A stretch of 64,000 bases of DNA from the NCBI GenBank assembly GCA_038380795.1, contig CM076259.1:66741741-66805740 (forward strand). The letters run 5' to 3'. A program made the translations under genes and the position numbers. The notes below the pieces were generated by a model, which ran no database searches, was not told the origin of the DNA, and was given only the letters and a program-made list of their open reading frames with translations. Shown in pieces: positions 14,601 through 28,111 of the stretch (positions are counted from its first letter, which is position 1; each line of letters starts with the position of its first letter). The DNA is from Pyrocephalus nanus (Eukaryota; Chordata; Aves; Passeriformes; Tyrannidae).

Positions 14601-15319
14601 CTGGGTGGCTGGGAGCATGGTGGAAATGCCACCCCTCACCCCATTCACAAAATACAACGGGTTTGAGTCAAATTTGCATAGTTTTATTAGGCGGTACGTG
14701 CCCAGGTCTGCTATATACAGACACATCTGTACACCCCACTGCCATTACTCTTGGAAGAGTATTCCCCACATAAAAACAGAGTCAGGTCCTAAGGATTTGG
14801 CCCAAAACAAGTGTAAAGAAAACATTAAACCAGTAAGCATGCCTCTGCCTATGTCTGATGATGATACATTTTCTAGTCAAAGTGAACAGATCTGTAGCTT
14901 GCAAGGTTGAGGACATCTCCTGGTGATTCCTGGTTTGGTTTCTGCTACAGGATATTGTGCAATATATGTTATCTGTAGTATTTATGTCAGCTGCTTTCAC
15001 GTCCCATGTAAACACCAGAATCATTCTGAAACATTTGGGACAGTCATACTTCACCCATACTAACAGGACTCTAGAAGGGGAAATCTTACATTGAAAATCA
15101 CAAATGATCATTATTTCAATTTTGCATTTCTACTAAAAATAAGAAATTTCAGGCAGAAGAGATTCTTTTTACAGCAAAACCACTATCTGATAATGAACAT
15201 CCTCAGGCACTCCCAGAGGAAGAATGGAGCTTAGCTTTTAGAAACAAGGGAAAGGGAAAAATGACAATTCTTACATTTTATGTGATATTTTTATTAGTAT
15301 AATTTTTTAATGAAAAAAC

Positions 15320-15460
15320 AGAGCACTTATAAAGCACTTTACACTTCCAAGTCCCTTATAAAGGTTTTTTGAAAATGTAACCACTCATAAAAGTCTGTCT
15401 TTATAGTAGCACTGCGTAACAAATATGATGTCCATTCTGCAGGTATGAAAACCAAAACAG
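15320..15460. repeat. Possible MIR/CORE-type SINE relic
   Basis: GAGCACTTATAAAGCACTTTACA followed about 100 bp later by CCATTCTGCAGGTATGAAAAC resembles the two conserved stretches of MIR-like SINEs (AGCACTTTACA and CATTTTACAGATGAGGAAAC). The middle is strongly diverged. The call is tentative and rests on recall of the consensus only. Confidence 0.33.
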
Positions 15461-16587
15461 CAGCAGCCTTCCAAAACTGCAGAGAGTGTGAAGAGCAAGG
15501 CTATGACTTACATTATTAAGAACACCTTACTTTATTTATTTAGTTACTAATTCACCGCATCTCTTTGGTGAACACAGGTAATTTGACTTTTGTGTTTCAG
15601 TATTGTCAAAATATGCAAATAAAATATCTTTCCAGGAAGAGATTAGTTTCGTATCAGTTGAGCAAGTCTGGCAAAACAATTTCTATGAGCAGAACAGGAA
15701 CATATTGTGCTGCCTGGGACACGTCTTGAAATTCAGGTTTTTTATTTCTTGGTCTCAGTTTGACTTAGGCAAAGCACAGGGACATGGTTTCTTCATGTGA
15801 AAACTTGGAACAAAACAATTTCTTCAGTTCACAAACACAGTGCCTACCTCTACTTTAGGAGACAGAACTTCGTTACACTTTGGCAGCTCTTGAACTAGTT
15901 ATTTACAAGCTCTAGTTCTGATAATTTATATGTGAGTCCTTTTCCCACATCACAACACACAATTAACTTTTCATTTTACTGCACCAATGAGCTTGGGTCC
16001 TGTTTGCCATCCTGGTACAATATTAGTTCAGCAACCCTACCTCTTTCCTTCTCCTGCTACTGTCCCACGTGCCCCTCCAGGTATACAGCTGACTCTGTCT
16101 GACACCATTTTAATACAAATCCTAGAAAAATAGCCTTTGTGACCAAACTCAAAAATTCAATTCTCTGTAATTTAAGAAGGCAAATCCATTACATTGGGTC
16201 TGTCACTGTATGCACAGGAAAGAAACAAAGAGGGTGAACCCAAGAAAATTCTCTTCCTTATTTTCTCTTTTTGGACTTCTGCAGACGCTTTGCCACACAA
16301 TGGGCCATACCAAGTGCTATGCGACATACAAATGAATTAATGCTCTGGGACAAGATTAGTTATATACATTGCCAAAGGCACTGCTGATGCAAAATGATAA
16401 ATTTTAACTCCTGTAAAAACAGAAAAAGTAAAATATTTGGAAATGTAAAAGGTCTCTTCCTGTGCACCTGAATCCAGGAATTAGACCAAATCCCAACTGT
16501 TTTTATATGACTGTTTTTATTAGAAGTTGTATTAACTTTCCTGAAATTTGTTTCCTGCATAATGTGGTACATATATAAATATTTCAG

Positions 16588-16625
16588 TGTATGTTAAGTG
16601 CATATATATATACACTTAACATATA
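16588..16625. repeat. AT-rich palindrome (hairpin-forming)
   Basis: Ten-base arms ATGTTAAGTG (16591-16600) and CACTTAACAT (16613-16622) are perfect reverse complements. They extend by one more A-T pair and then alternate with G-T pairs. The 12-base spacer is itself self-complementary (TA)n. The whole can form a long hairpin or cruciform. Confidence 0.85.
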
Positions 16626-17103
16626 TATTACAGACATATCTGTAGTGGAAGATGTCATGAAGTCGTCTTCTTTCCTTCAGATACAGCAAATATACGGGAC
16701 TACTAAATTTCCAGTGCTGTGGGGAGAGGCTGAGATTTTGCCTCTTAGAGCAGCCTTCACTCACAAACGTATTGAGAAAAGGTGTAGCAGATCCCTACTT
16801 CAGCAGCCAACTGTATGGAGGGTACCAGCAGACCTGCACACTTACTCTATCTGGGGTGCTGCAGGGTTGGGTTTTAGTCTGGACTCTCCAAATAAAACAA
16901 CCTTCCTTCATTGTGGTCCATAACTGCAAGGAAGACCTCCCTTTCCATCTGCCTACAATACTGGTACTGTCACTCCTCCTGGGTGCTCCAGGCATTGCTC
17001 CACCATGTTCAAAGAGAAATATTCATGCTTCCCAGTATCAAACTTAAACATTCCACTACCTGTTAGAAACAAAACACCAAAAGAAACTTGCTAAATAAAT
17101 TAA

Positions 17104-17140
17104 GAAAAAAAAAACCCACCAAAAAAACCCACCAAAAAGG
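17104..17140. repeat. Short tandem AAACCCACCAAA repeat
   Basis: An A-rich run containing two direct copies of ACCCACCAAAAA, a small low-complexity patch. The similar A/C-rich patches near 1372-1410 and 44174-44205 have no tandem unit that I can define. Confidence 0.7.
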
Positions 17141-20100
17141 CTCCAAGGGATAACCTTTGTCTCACACAGTTTTGCACAACTAATTATTTGTGGTTAGCAC
17201 TGTGCTACAAGTCAGGCTCAAGAGGATGGAACACTGGTGTGCTGGGCTATCTACAGAAACAGACCATTGAGAAACCTACCTTCCATTTAAGTGACTTGCG
17301 AATGGAATTAAACTTTGCAAGTGAAGAGATACCAATTTTTGTCACAGCGAAAAGAAGAATAAATATATATAATACTAGAGAAAAATATTAACTGACAAAA
17401 ATATGCATGAAAAGGGAAAAGCTCATTAGATTAAATGTGACCAAAATACCACTATTTCCTATCTTACGTGGAGAAAACAGTGAAGTGCAGAAAATAACTC
17501 CTACCCAAGTGTCATCTGAGCTTTTTACTTTCCCATGAAACAAGAAGTTTTTGTAAAATTTGCGCAGGTTTCTAAACACTTATTTACAAGAAAGTGAAGA
17601 CTGAAAACACTAACTTTCAGGATCCACCTCTTGTTTCCTTTGACACATGAAAAAAGGAAAACCTCTATAAAACACCAAAACAAAGGCCTATGTGAAGCTT
17701 ACTTGCAGTTTTGAGGATATTCCACTCTAAAAGACTGTATTTCCAATGGAAGGTTGGCATGACAAAAGACAGGATGGGCACAAAGAACTTCAGGCAAAGT
17801 TACTGAAAGACACGGGGTATCATCAGTAATGGGCACGTCAGTAGCAAGTTGCTCTCCTGTTCCTCTGTCGGGACTGAGTGGGCTGCAAGAGTTAAAGTAA
17901 CTGCAAACCCTGTACTGTGACTTTATTCCTCCAGGTCTGATGCAACATCTGGGAAAGCACTTTGGAAGTAATGGGAGTAAAAGAGGTCTTTCTCGCCTTC
18001 ATGCCACTTCAGGGCTACACATGGTAGACCACAATCATGCCTGAGACCTCAGATGAACTGCAGTTCTTTGGAGGTAGAACATTAAGTACTAAATGGCTGG
18101 CTTAGAGAAAATTTTATTCTGCATAATGAAATTATCATTATTCCCTTGTGCCACACACAGACAAAACACATATGCACCCCATATTTACAAAGTCAAGGGG
18201 CACTGTTGCAAATATTTTTCATAATCTAGAGACTGAAAGTAATCACAGATGCAATTAGACTTGCTTTCCCATCAAAGTGTCTTGGAATAACCATACGGGC
18301 ACTCTTCCATATCGGCACAGCATCAGACCTACAATGCAGAGGAATGACTCCCCGTGTGTAAGGTGAATTCAGAGCTAGCAAAATGTGCCAGAAATGAAAT
18401 CATTTATCTTTCCACAGAGCAGCTATTGGAAGAGAACTGGATCTACAAGCTTCTTCTGGTATGGACGCCTGCTTGTAATGAGCTAGACTCAGATAACTAC
18501 CTTACTGCATCCAGAGATTCCCCTTCTATATCACCTTAGTAGGCTGCAGTGGCATTGGTAAACCTGCTTTTACACCCTGGTACATACTGCACCAACAGTC
18601 ATCTGCTTTTAAATACATTTCTGTCCTGAAATGAGAACCTCATCACATCAATGGGAACAGGCTGAGGCTTCATGTATTAAATAATCTGTTTATCTTCAAA
18701 AGAGAAACTTCATGAAGAAAGAGCAGAAAAGCTAGAAAGGAAAACTTCTGTGAAATATACTCGTTTTCACATTGGAAAGCTCTACTGTTTATTGAAACTG
18801 GCAGTAAATTTTAAACACTAAAAGAAAGTATTTCTTAAAAAATAAAAGCATCACCCAATACAAACAGAACCTCCTATTTTACTTAAGGCAAATTAATTTT
18901 TAAATTGGCTTTGTTTATTTAAATTTCCAGTTTCTGGAACAGCATATGAACCTGCTGTTGGAGGTTTTTTCACCTGACAGATTTATGTGAAGGAAAGAGA
19001 GCTCAGGAATAAGGAGCACATAAGACATGAGAAAGAAAAACTGGGCTTTTGAAGAGTGAGTCTGGGCGATAGGTGACAAAGAGGTGTTGATTTTAAAGTA
19101 GACCAAAAATCTACACAGTTTAAGTAAAATCCAGAAGGATTATTTTAAAAATGCTGCTTCTTCCCAATATTTGTCTAAAGAAGGGACTACAAACCTGTAA
19201 ATATCTCTCTGAAGCTTATAGTTAGCAAAAGGCACTAAGCAGACCTTAAGAAAACAACAGGTAATGAATGAAGTTTAAAAGCATACAGAACAAAAATAAC
19301 TTTTTTGGTGCCTCTGACTTCTTAAATCCATTCTGAAAGTGCTCAAAGGAAAATGTGAACAAAGACTAATGACAGGGGCCCTTTCGTATTAAAATAATAT
19401 ATGGAGCAACAGTGAGTGAGAGGAATGCAATGTTTGAAAAAGCACAGACTAAATAAAACACCCATGTACTCACTAGCCCTCTTTCTTCTAGGGTGGTGTC
19501 TCAACCCAGCTATAAAGGAACATCTTGAGGAGGGAATGCTGTCATTTTCTCAGGTACAAATCTGTACTTCTGACATGTTTACTGTCTCCATGTAACACTG
19601 CTGAAGACCCCATGACACTGACAAATAGGCTTCATTACATCTGTGGCAAAGGTATTTGCTCTCATCTCTCAGGAATGATACAGGCGTTGATCAAGGAACA
19701 AAAGCACCAAACGCTAAAAAATTCACTTGGCCTGGGGGCTACATTCAGCCTGCCTCTGTAAGAGCCTGAAAAAGCAGCCCCATCTTCTGCAGCAGCAGCA
19801 CTGACAAGGGTGTAATTCAGAGCCAATGTGGGCTCATGCATGAGGAGCAGCAGTTGAAGCTCCCACAGAAGGTGCTCTGGTTACAGACCTTGCCCTCCTC
19901 TACTCCTTCACTCCTCCGAGGCAGAAGCAAAGCCATGCCTCCGGATATACAATGCCCTACACTCATGGACTGTTCCCACTTCATGCTAAATGGAAAGTCC
20001 CAGGCTTCTACTGCCACTGACCCCAGAAAGCCACACTGTCACATTCTTCCAGAAATTCATAACTAATGACTAAAATAAGGTTGCACAGAAATACAGAATG

Positions 20101-21017
20101 CTGATTACTACTATAGTAAAAGAAAATCCTATGAAGGTGAGAGACAGTCAATAATCTCTTGTGTATCAGACATGGTAAAATTATGTTCTCTGTAACCTCA
20201 AAGCAGGCATCTTCTTTCTTTGTTGACTTCTACAGGGTGATTCACACAATGTTTCAAACTCTTTGGGCTTCTCCTTGTAACAGGTAAGAGGACAGCCACG
20301 ATGACCCAGAACTGGATTTAACCTCAAGCATCCTCAGATGTTTAGATGTTCACACAGTGGAAGGAACAAGCATTACTGAGTCTGTAATGCTCAGCTGTCC
20401 TACTGGAAGTGTCAATGGCAACTTAAGTACTGCCTAAAAAAGGTCTGAATTAGCCACTAGAGATCATAAAACAGTGCTGTTTCCCTCTCCATCTTCCAAG
20501 TAAAAGCAGCAAACTGAAGAAGTAGAGTCCCAGCAGGGCTACAAGGGAGTAGACCTCACAGGAACAGCAGTTACACTCTCCCCATTCCTGAGGCTGACAC
20601 CATCCCCTATGCCAAGTGCAACGCAGATGTAAGCAAATCAGGAATGCAACCCATGGCTGCTGGTTTTCCCATTTTTAAAGATTATTCCTTTGTGGAGTCA
20701 CACATTAGTAATTTTCTTCCAAGTTCACTGAAGCAGAAACTAACTCAATACAACTTCAGTGAGCCAATTTCTCACAGTTTCTCCTTGCAGGAAGAGTTGA
20801 TAAACCTGAGCTGCGAGATTGCCTGCGAGCCCCGAAGGCTCTCCATCACACCCGATACCTCCTGATAGCTTTATTTGATGATTTGGCAAAACAACAAGAA
20901 GAAGCTGATACTAGAATGAGAAATTTAATACCAGTGCTTGTGATTTATGAAATGCTCTAACTATTACAGGTTTCACTTGCAGTTTTTCTAGTCGGAGAGA
21001 CGATACATAATTCAAGT

Positions 21018-21032
21018 TCGCCCCCCAGTGGA
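21018..21032 (-). promoter_or_regulatory. Candidate CTCF binding site
   Basis: The minus strand reads TCCACTGGGGGGCGA, differing from the CTCF core CCACTAGGGGGCGC at two positions (A to G at the sixth base, and the last base). It is a rare CpG-containing GC island in an AT-rich intron. The motif match is seen; occupancy is inferred and untested. Confidence 0.5.
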
Positions 21033-21296
21033 CTCTCTGCCCATGCCAGTACACTAAGACTCGAGGACACTGGTGACAAGTGCTGGGAAGCTAGACAAGG
21101 GCATACTTAAAAAGGCTAGGAGTTATTCCAACAGAATTAAATGCAACTCTTATCATCTATATTATTTTGTTTCCATTTTTAATTAAGGTGTAAAGAAGTA
21201 TACCTTCCAACCAACAAAGCTGTTAAATCCTGTCAAAATACCACATTGTTTATCATCCTGTATTCAAACTACTGTGAATGTTTTAGTGGCTATGCA

Positions 21297-21345
21297 CAGA
21301 AAATCGTTTAGGCTGGAAAAGATCTTAAAGATCACTGAGTAAATT
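21297..21345 (-). mobile_element. CR1 LINE 3'-end scrap
   Basis: The + strand text TCGTTTAGGCTGGAAAAGAT followed by CTTAAAGATCACTGAG is the reverse complement of the conserved CR1 3' terminus (GATCTT...TTTTCCAACCTAAACGA type). About 50 bp are clear. Decayed sequence up to about 21430 may belong to the same copy. Confidence 0.7.
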
Positions 21346-22704
21346 AAAAAAACCCCTAAAGTTCTCAAATACATCCTGCTTAGGTAAACAACTGTCAGCA
21401 AGAGCAGCCTGCCTAAAAAAAAAACCCACTCTCCAGATTATGCAATGCTGAGTTTCTGTGATCTTTTCTCAGAAAGTTTCCTACTGAAACTTGCTCACCC
21501 TTGCATGCATAGCTGTCATACTTCATTTATACTTATCCAAAACTGCACTAATTACTGTGGGTCATACGTGAATAATTAACTTCTTTTGCCTGAAGCAAAA
21601 GTAAAGACCAAGACAAAAAATGTAAGATGAGATTAGTACATGGAGTACACTCACGGCCAATGCTACATGTAAGTCTGAATATATCAACTTCTCACCAAGA
21701 CTCAGAAGTGTTCAGTAAAATGCATTTAATTTTAACATCATGATACAGATTTTCTCACTGGATCCACTGGCTAAATTCAGCATTCACCTTCTAGAATACA
21801 CTTCTTCCATCATGCCTGATGATATGTCAATATAAAGCAGTTGTCAGCTGACCGTTTAATGAAAGTTTTTGATTTGATGTTACTTTTCTTTTTCTCTAAA
21901 GTAATAAACCAACTTCCAGCAAAACTGCAAAATAGGCAGCTGGTTTTTGGCATGGAGATTCATTTTAGCCAGCAAACAGCCTGGCACGTATCCGGGTTTC
22001 CTCTGTACTCAGCAGTGGAAGAAAAGCACCTTTGCAAGCCAATCTCTGGGTATACCTGAAGAAGGAATAACATGCCCCAGAGGTGCCAATCCCTCTCCTC
22101 TGACTACCCAGAGATCCCAGACAGATAGCATAGCCCTGAAATCCAGCTGCCAGGGCACCAAGGCTGAGGAGATAGATCCTACAATTACAGCATGTAGACA
22201 AACTCCCTTCGTGCTGCCTGGAGAGCTACAGACACTAAAGCTGTAATTACCTACACCCTTTTCAAGCCTTCAGTGTCTAGTTTTGAGCATTTTAAGTGCA
22301 CAGCCTGGGATTCAGCAGTGTTGACTATCTAACACTGATTTGGGTGCATTACCTGTCTGATCTGTCCCATGAGATCACTGAAGAATTAAAGACTCATGAC
22401 AAATGTAATTCTCAGTGGTTTAAAATGTCATGGCAGAGAAGAGCCTTCTCTTTTTCTGCTAACTTGGGTGTGACATTTCTGAGGTTGTTCACATCTAGTT
22501 TTGTAAGTCAGCTCCTTACACGATGATTGCTTATACTCCTGGGCTGGTTGCCAGTCTTGCAGGCTAGAAAAGAGTGACTTCCAAATGGTATAAGCAGATA
22601 AATGGTATTTTTTGTTAAAACCGAACACTCTACTGCTTTTATGTCTCTATTGGGCTCTCTGTCTTTGAATCTGCTACAGCTTTATAATGCTCAAAGGGCT
22701 ATAC

Positions 22705-22990
22705 AGGCAAGAAAAGGAAACAACATAGAAATCAGGGCACGGAGAAGGAAAGGGATGGAGTAGGCTTAGACTGGGATAAAAGAAGTAAAACAAGAATGAC
22801 AGAAAAGAAGGTGAAAGGGTAAGGGTATATAAATTATATTAGAAGGGTAGGGATGAAAGACCACATTGAAAATGGGAAAGAATAATGAATAAGAAAAAAG
22901 AATTAATACAAGAATTATAAATCATGAGAGAGCAGAAGGCACAAGCATTAATAGGAAGATATGGATACACCAGGGAAACTGGCCCGGAGG
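22705..22990. repeat. Purine-rich (A/G) low-complexity tract
   Basis: Roughly 280 bp in which the + strand is dominated by A and G (GAAAAGGAAA, AAGGAAAGGG, GAAGGTGAAAGGGTAAGGG and similar), with little C or T. There is no clean repeat unit and no open frame of note. It lies near the 3' end of the terminal intron region, 1.3-1.5 kb from the zinc-finger-1 exon donor. Confidence 0.6.
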
Positions 22991-24246
22991 GAAATGTAAT
23001 GAAATTTCCAGATCACCACAACATTTCTGCTGTATAAGGAAGGGACTCTTACCTTACCGAAATTGGTTTAGTAGGGGGTACTAGGATGGAGCCTTGTTCA
23101 GAATTCCTCTCAACAAAAGTCCTACCAACCAAAAGACATATTGGAAAGAGTGATGGAGACATGGCCTCAACTGAAATGGAGAAGCCATCACTTAATTTTT
23201 TAAATTAGTATTTCATACTCCTTAGAGTACATCACACCACAAAAAGTGCCAGCAGTTTCTCAGCAAAGAATGACATTGTGCTACATGCTGGATAAACACC
23301 ATCTTTTCTCCAAGAGTTACAAGAATGCTGAAGTCCATTAAGAGCAGAGAGATCAATAAATTTAAGCAAATCAGTAGCAGAGTAAGGAATAGCACTGAGA
23401 TTCAAAGTGTTCTGTCCACTGCCTTTCTAGCCATCCAATCAAGCCTCTTTTAAACTTCATGATTTCAAATTGCTGGTCCTGAGTTTATCCACAATAAAGT
23501 TACAACTATTACATCATCACTGCTTCAGCTTCCCTTACATGCCTGTCATATAGACTACTAACAGTCCACAAAGTTAGTAAGGACACCACGTCTTGACTAA
23601 ATGTTAAGTATTATCATCACTGAATGGGACCTAGCTTCTCTAAGCACCTCTCCAGTACCTCTGTTGTAGGGATCTAGTGCAACCTTTTCTCATACAGTGA
23701 CTGACTTCCCTCTCCAGGATGGGGTAGGTGCTCCTTAAAGCCTTCCGGAAAGACATACTGAGGACTTGAGTTGAACTGAAGGCTCTCAGGAGAACCTGGC
23801 ATTCAAAAGCTACATCTATAAAAGCAAGAAGTGGCTCGACAGGAGCAGATCTGTAGAGTGAAAAAATGCTGCTGAAGATTCATGACTGCATTATATGCTC
23901 TTCTGGAGGGTTTTCTTTGGACTAGTTCTGGTTGATCCTAAGCAGTGACCACCCATGGTTTGTTGAAGCACAGTAGGTGTTGTCCCTGAAGGCCACTTTT
24001 CTGTTTAGTTTCATTGGAGAGGAGTCCGGTTTGTGCTGACACCATTCTAGTACCACCAAGGGGAGATGACAGGGACACTCTTGATCTGCCCGAGAATGCC
24101 AATGCTGATGCACTCCCAGAGATCTCTGTTATTTAGATAAAGGCCTTTGGCCCTTAGTGTAGGACAACAAGCTCAATATGTCCTATATTAGGCAGAAATG
24201 AACCTGCTTGTCTTAACCATGGTGCACAGCGCCAGCAAAGTCTTAC

Positions 24247-24404
24247 CCGTGTGTGTTCTCCGGTGAGCCTTCAGGTGGGAACTTTTTGTGTATACTTTGT
24301 TGCATCCCTCAAAGTCACACCGATGGATGCGCCGCTTCCTGGAGTCTGGAGACTCAGACCTTCTCTGACGCCTTGTGCTCTCAATACTGAATGGTGAAAT
24401 TGAA
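24247..24404 (-). CDS. KLF12: KLF12 penultimate coding exon (zinc finger 1)
   Basis: This 158-nt exon encodes 52 whole residues plus one split base at each end. It opens with [10 protein letters not shown], continues through a basic stretch ([15 protein letters not shown], probably contributing to nuclear localisation) and then the first C2H2 finger, C-x4-C-x12-H-x3-H, with helix KSSHLKAH, ending RRTHT. The upstream acceptor is TTTTTCAG directly above 24404. The donor is G|GTAAGA at 24246-24241. The exon ends with the first base of the Gly codon in the inter-finger TGEKP linker, so this intron is phase 1 and joins in frame with the exon at 8447-8628. The [10 protein letters not shown] lead-in is characteristic of KLF12 among the KLF3/8/12 subgroup. 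The reading frame is intact, so the gene looks functional here. Confidence 0.96.
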
Positions 24405-27400
24405 CTGAAAAACAGAACAGAAGCAAAGAAATTAAGCAAAAGCATAGTGTATATCCTGGGCCCCAAAAAATCAGCTGTAACATACGACTGTGACAAAAGT
24501 GACACACACAATTAATTATTTCCCTTTTTATAATGTAGTTCACAGCACATATTTGGCACAATTAGTGCTTAAACTAAAGCATATTTTGCAGTATGAAATA
24601 ACTGAAGTCTTGATTTAGAGGCAATTATTATTGCCCTAAAAAAGCACCACGATCTTTGAAACACTGTTCCAATAATGAAGTAGCCTGACTTTATCTGAGC
24701 TCTATTTCTATTTGACACATGTCCAAGTACAAGCTCACTGAACCCTGTTTTCTAAACAACTTTATATATAGCCTCCATAACTTCTCCTTGACAACTTTAA
24801 ATAGATAAAAAGCCTGAAACCTTTTATGAAAAAGTGTTTCCAATACCCAAATCTGGACTATGGATCCTCACACTAGGCCAAACACCTGTTGTTTGCTTGA
24901 ATACAGACTGCTAATAGATCCATATCACCCTGCAGCAGTGATTTTTCCATTTTCTTATTTAACAATTCTCAATCTATCACTTGCAAGCCAAAGAGTTTTA
25001 TTTTCCTTTCAGACCACTGATAAATAAAGTTTCCTAGCACAGGGCCACAGAACAATCCCCAGAGAAACTCAACTGCTCATCAAAGATACTTCATTTACAG
25101 AAACGTCTTAAGGCCTATCAGTTATCCCTGTTTTAAACAATTAAAAATATAATGTTGATGTTGGTTGAGATTCTAAATACAGTGCATACTGAGTCTAATA
25201 CTTGAAAAAAAGCCTGCTACAGCAATGCATTTGGCTTGCTTAGATAAACTATTATCAAGCTGGTAGGCTGAGATCCAAATTCTCATTGACTTCCAGTAAT
25301 TATGCCACCCAGCCATAAATCATTATTAACTGATCATCTTATCAACCTCACCATGATTGTATCACACAACAATCACGTTCACCCAGTTATACTAACCTGT
25401 TTAGCTGATTTAGGTACTGGAACAACACTGGCCATCATCATATTTCTGCGGCTTCCCAGATTTATTGACATTCAAGTTAAATGAGCTACAGATTCATTAG
25501 TTAGCTCTTTTGGACTCTTAAGATCAATTTGAATATAAAGAAGCAGAACCTTTGGTTAAGCTATCACACCAAGAAAGGAACTGGAAAGAAGAACTGATGT
25601 TGATGCATTCACTAAGAAGCTTCTGTGTTAACGGTGATTTGTGACCTCTTGTTACAACAGCCACTACTGTTACAGCTGTTCCAGCATAAATTTAACTCCT
25701 AGAGATTTCCAGAATTTGCTGAGGACTATTTATTTTGGGTTAAAACTTTGCATAAAGCATCTCACACAATTAACATATGATTTCACAGATGTTCCAATTC
25801 CTGCATGCATTAACCCTTGAATTAATGGTAGTACAAATTACTCATTTTTCGTTTTGTTTAAATATTTTTACAGTACAAACATAATTTAAAGCATTATTAA
25901 AAAAGAAAAAGGTATTTTCTTTCCAACAATCCTCTTTCTCTCTTAACACTTCATATATATTCATATTTCACCCTCAGGAAAGAGATTTTTTCAGAATAAT
26001 TATTTTTGCCTAGAATATGATGCCTGTACATGAGTGTGCAGAGAATTTCTGAAATGCAGAAAGAAGTGGACAAAAGGCTGTAATATCAACATTAACTAGT
26101 GAAAAGTTGTCTGCAAGAGAGTAAGACTCATTACCACTTTTAACTATGTGATTGGAATACAAATATGTTTAGCTCTCACAGAACTGGCTTAGGAATTGCG
26201 TTTAAGCATCTGCATTTTAGAGCAAATAAAAGTCTTGGGTCAGATGATTCACGAGAATGGTCTCACTACTCCAGCTGTTTGGGTTTTTTTAAACATCCCA
26301 TCAGCTGAAATAAAATTGAATGTGTAAATCAACTGTTAAAGCTGAATACTGAACACACAAAATCCAGTGCTCAAGAGCAGAAAATCTTTATCTTTAAAAA
26401 TAAGTATTTGTGCATCGTTTTCACTGCATAGGATTTATGAGCTGTCTTAAAAGCCTATTTTGTAACAGAGTGTTCAGATCCTGGATAGTACAGCTCATTT
26501 AAATGGGAGGAGGATCAAGCTTATAATGCTGCTGTAATTTCCAGCCTGGAGACAAAATGAACCTTGAGAAGAGTCAGCACCTCATAAAAGGTATTTGTCA
26601 AATACAAGAAAGTGATCTCACTGCTGGGAACTGCTCTGTGCTTTCCCAGGTATTTAAACAGGAGAGAGTGGCATAAAGCAGTGCCATGAATGGGGCACAT
26701 GACCAATGCTGCTGCTTCTTGACTGGATTGCTCCCTTTCTAAAAAGTGAAGGACCCCACCTATTCCATTGCTCAGCACACCAAGGAGAAAAGCTACTGTC
26801 AGCCAGAACCAGCAAATGTAAGCTCGTGCCTTCCCTCTACAGCAGTGCAGGCTAAATGATAAACTAACCACCAGAGGAGACTCACATGGCAAGTGAGAGT
26901 GTACATCCAAGGTGATTTTCCTCTGCCACTCTAACTCCTGTGGCACAAGGGGACCCCATAGCGCAGACATGCTCCCTGGTGGAAAAACAGCCAGAATCTA
27001 CCTGATAGCATCAGCTTCGTTTCAGTCTATCAAAAGCTGTGTAATTTTTTAAAAATTGAGATACCACAAAAAGACCCAAAAAGAGCACTAAGTGCTTTTA
27101 CGAGCTTCCTCAGGCTATCCCTCCCACAGTAACTTCCAGCTGATTTGCTGATGTTCTTTCCCTTTGCCATGCAGCAGTAAAGGGACATCTTCTCCTTTTT
27201 CAAGTAATTTCTACAAAACACTCTCTCTGACCCCATAGAACTAAAAGAAGTCCTCAGAACCATGTTCTGTGCATTTTAAAGGCCATGAAGGTTCTGCCAG
27301 GTGGCTCTGGTCAGCAAAGGGTTCCAGAAACTACTGTTTGACAGCAGCATGGTAGACAAAGACTTTGAGCATGGATGTGTCAGGAAACTCATGGGTATTT

Positions 27401-28111
27401 ATTCTTTTAACTGACTTCTTTTTCCTTTTTGTTTAAAAAGTATTTCGAATTCTATAAAATAAAGAAAAATCACTATCTAAAAAACCTACAACATTCCCTC
27501 TCTACCCTTAAGCCAAAACCCAAGCAAACCATATTGTAGTGGCCTCTCTCAAATCTATGTCCCTCACAGATTGCACAGAAGGAAGACCTGGAAACCTGTC
27601 ATCAGCCAAGAGCTACTAGGGTGCCCAGAGGAAGAGCTGCCAGTTCTCCTGTTCATGGCCAAGATCTCAGGCAGCCTCTAAGGCTCAAGGTGGGCTTTAA
27701 CAATAGGATTGGCTGCACACATAACAGCTCAGTGAAACTTAAGGACATATCAAATCACTTGATACATCAAGTTTGAAAGATAAATTAACAAACAAGAAAA
27801 CTGGGTTCTGACCTGTCAGCTTGACATTTATTTAGTTGCAGTTCATTATTTCCAAAACCAGTGTAATTTCTATGTCAGTGTAGAAATTGTTACACTTAAC
27901 AGGAATACTGGGAGACTGCTGGCTGCCTCCATGAGCAGCTGCAACACCTTTAGTCAGTTAAAGTAAAACCAACATGAGCTTTTAGGATGATTTCTAAAAA
28001 TTCAGTTGTGTTATTTCCAGCTAGAAGTGAAAACACACATCTTTGCAACTCACACATGGCCGAGTGCTGATGCAAAGAAGTCTGCAAAGTGTAACACCAA
28101 CAAGGGCTTCA

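Noticed and set aside
14585..14640. GTGTAGTGGTTCC start resembling the LTR terminus at 36044
   Set aside because: Similarity stops after about nine bases and there is no matching CCACTACA end at a suitable distance.
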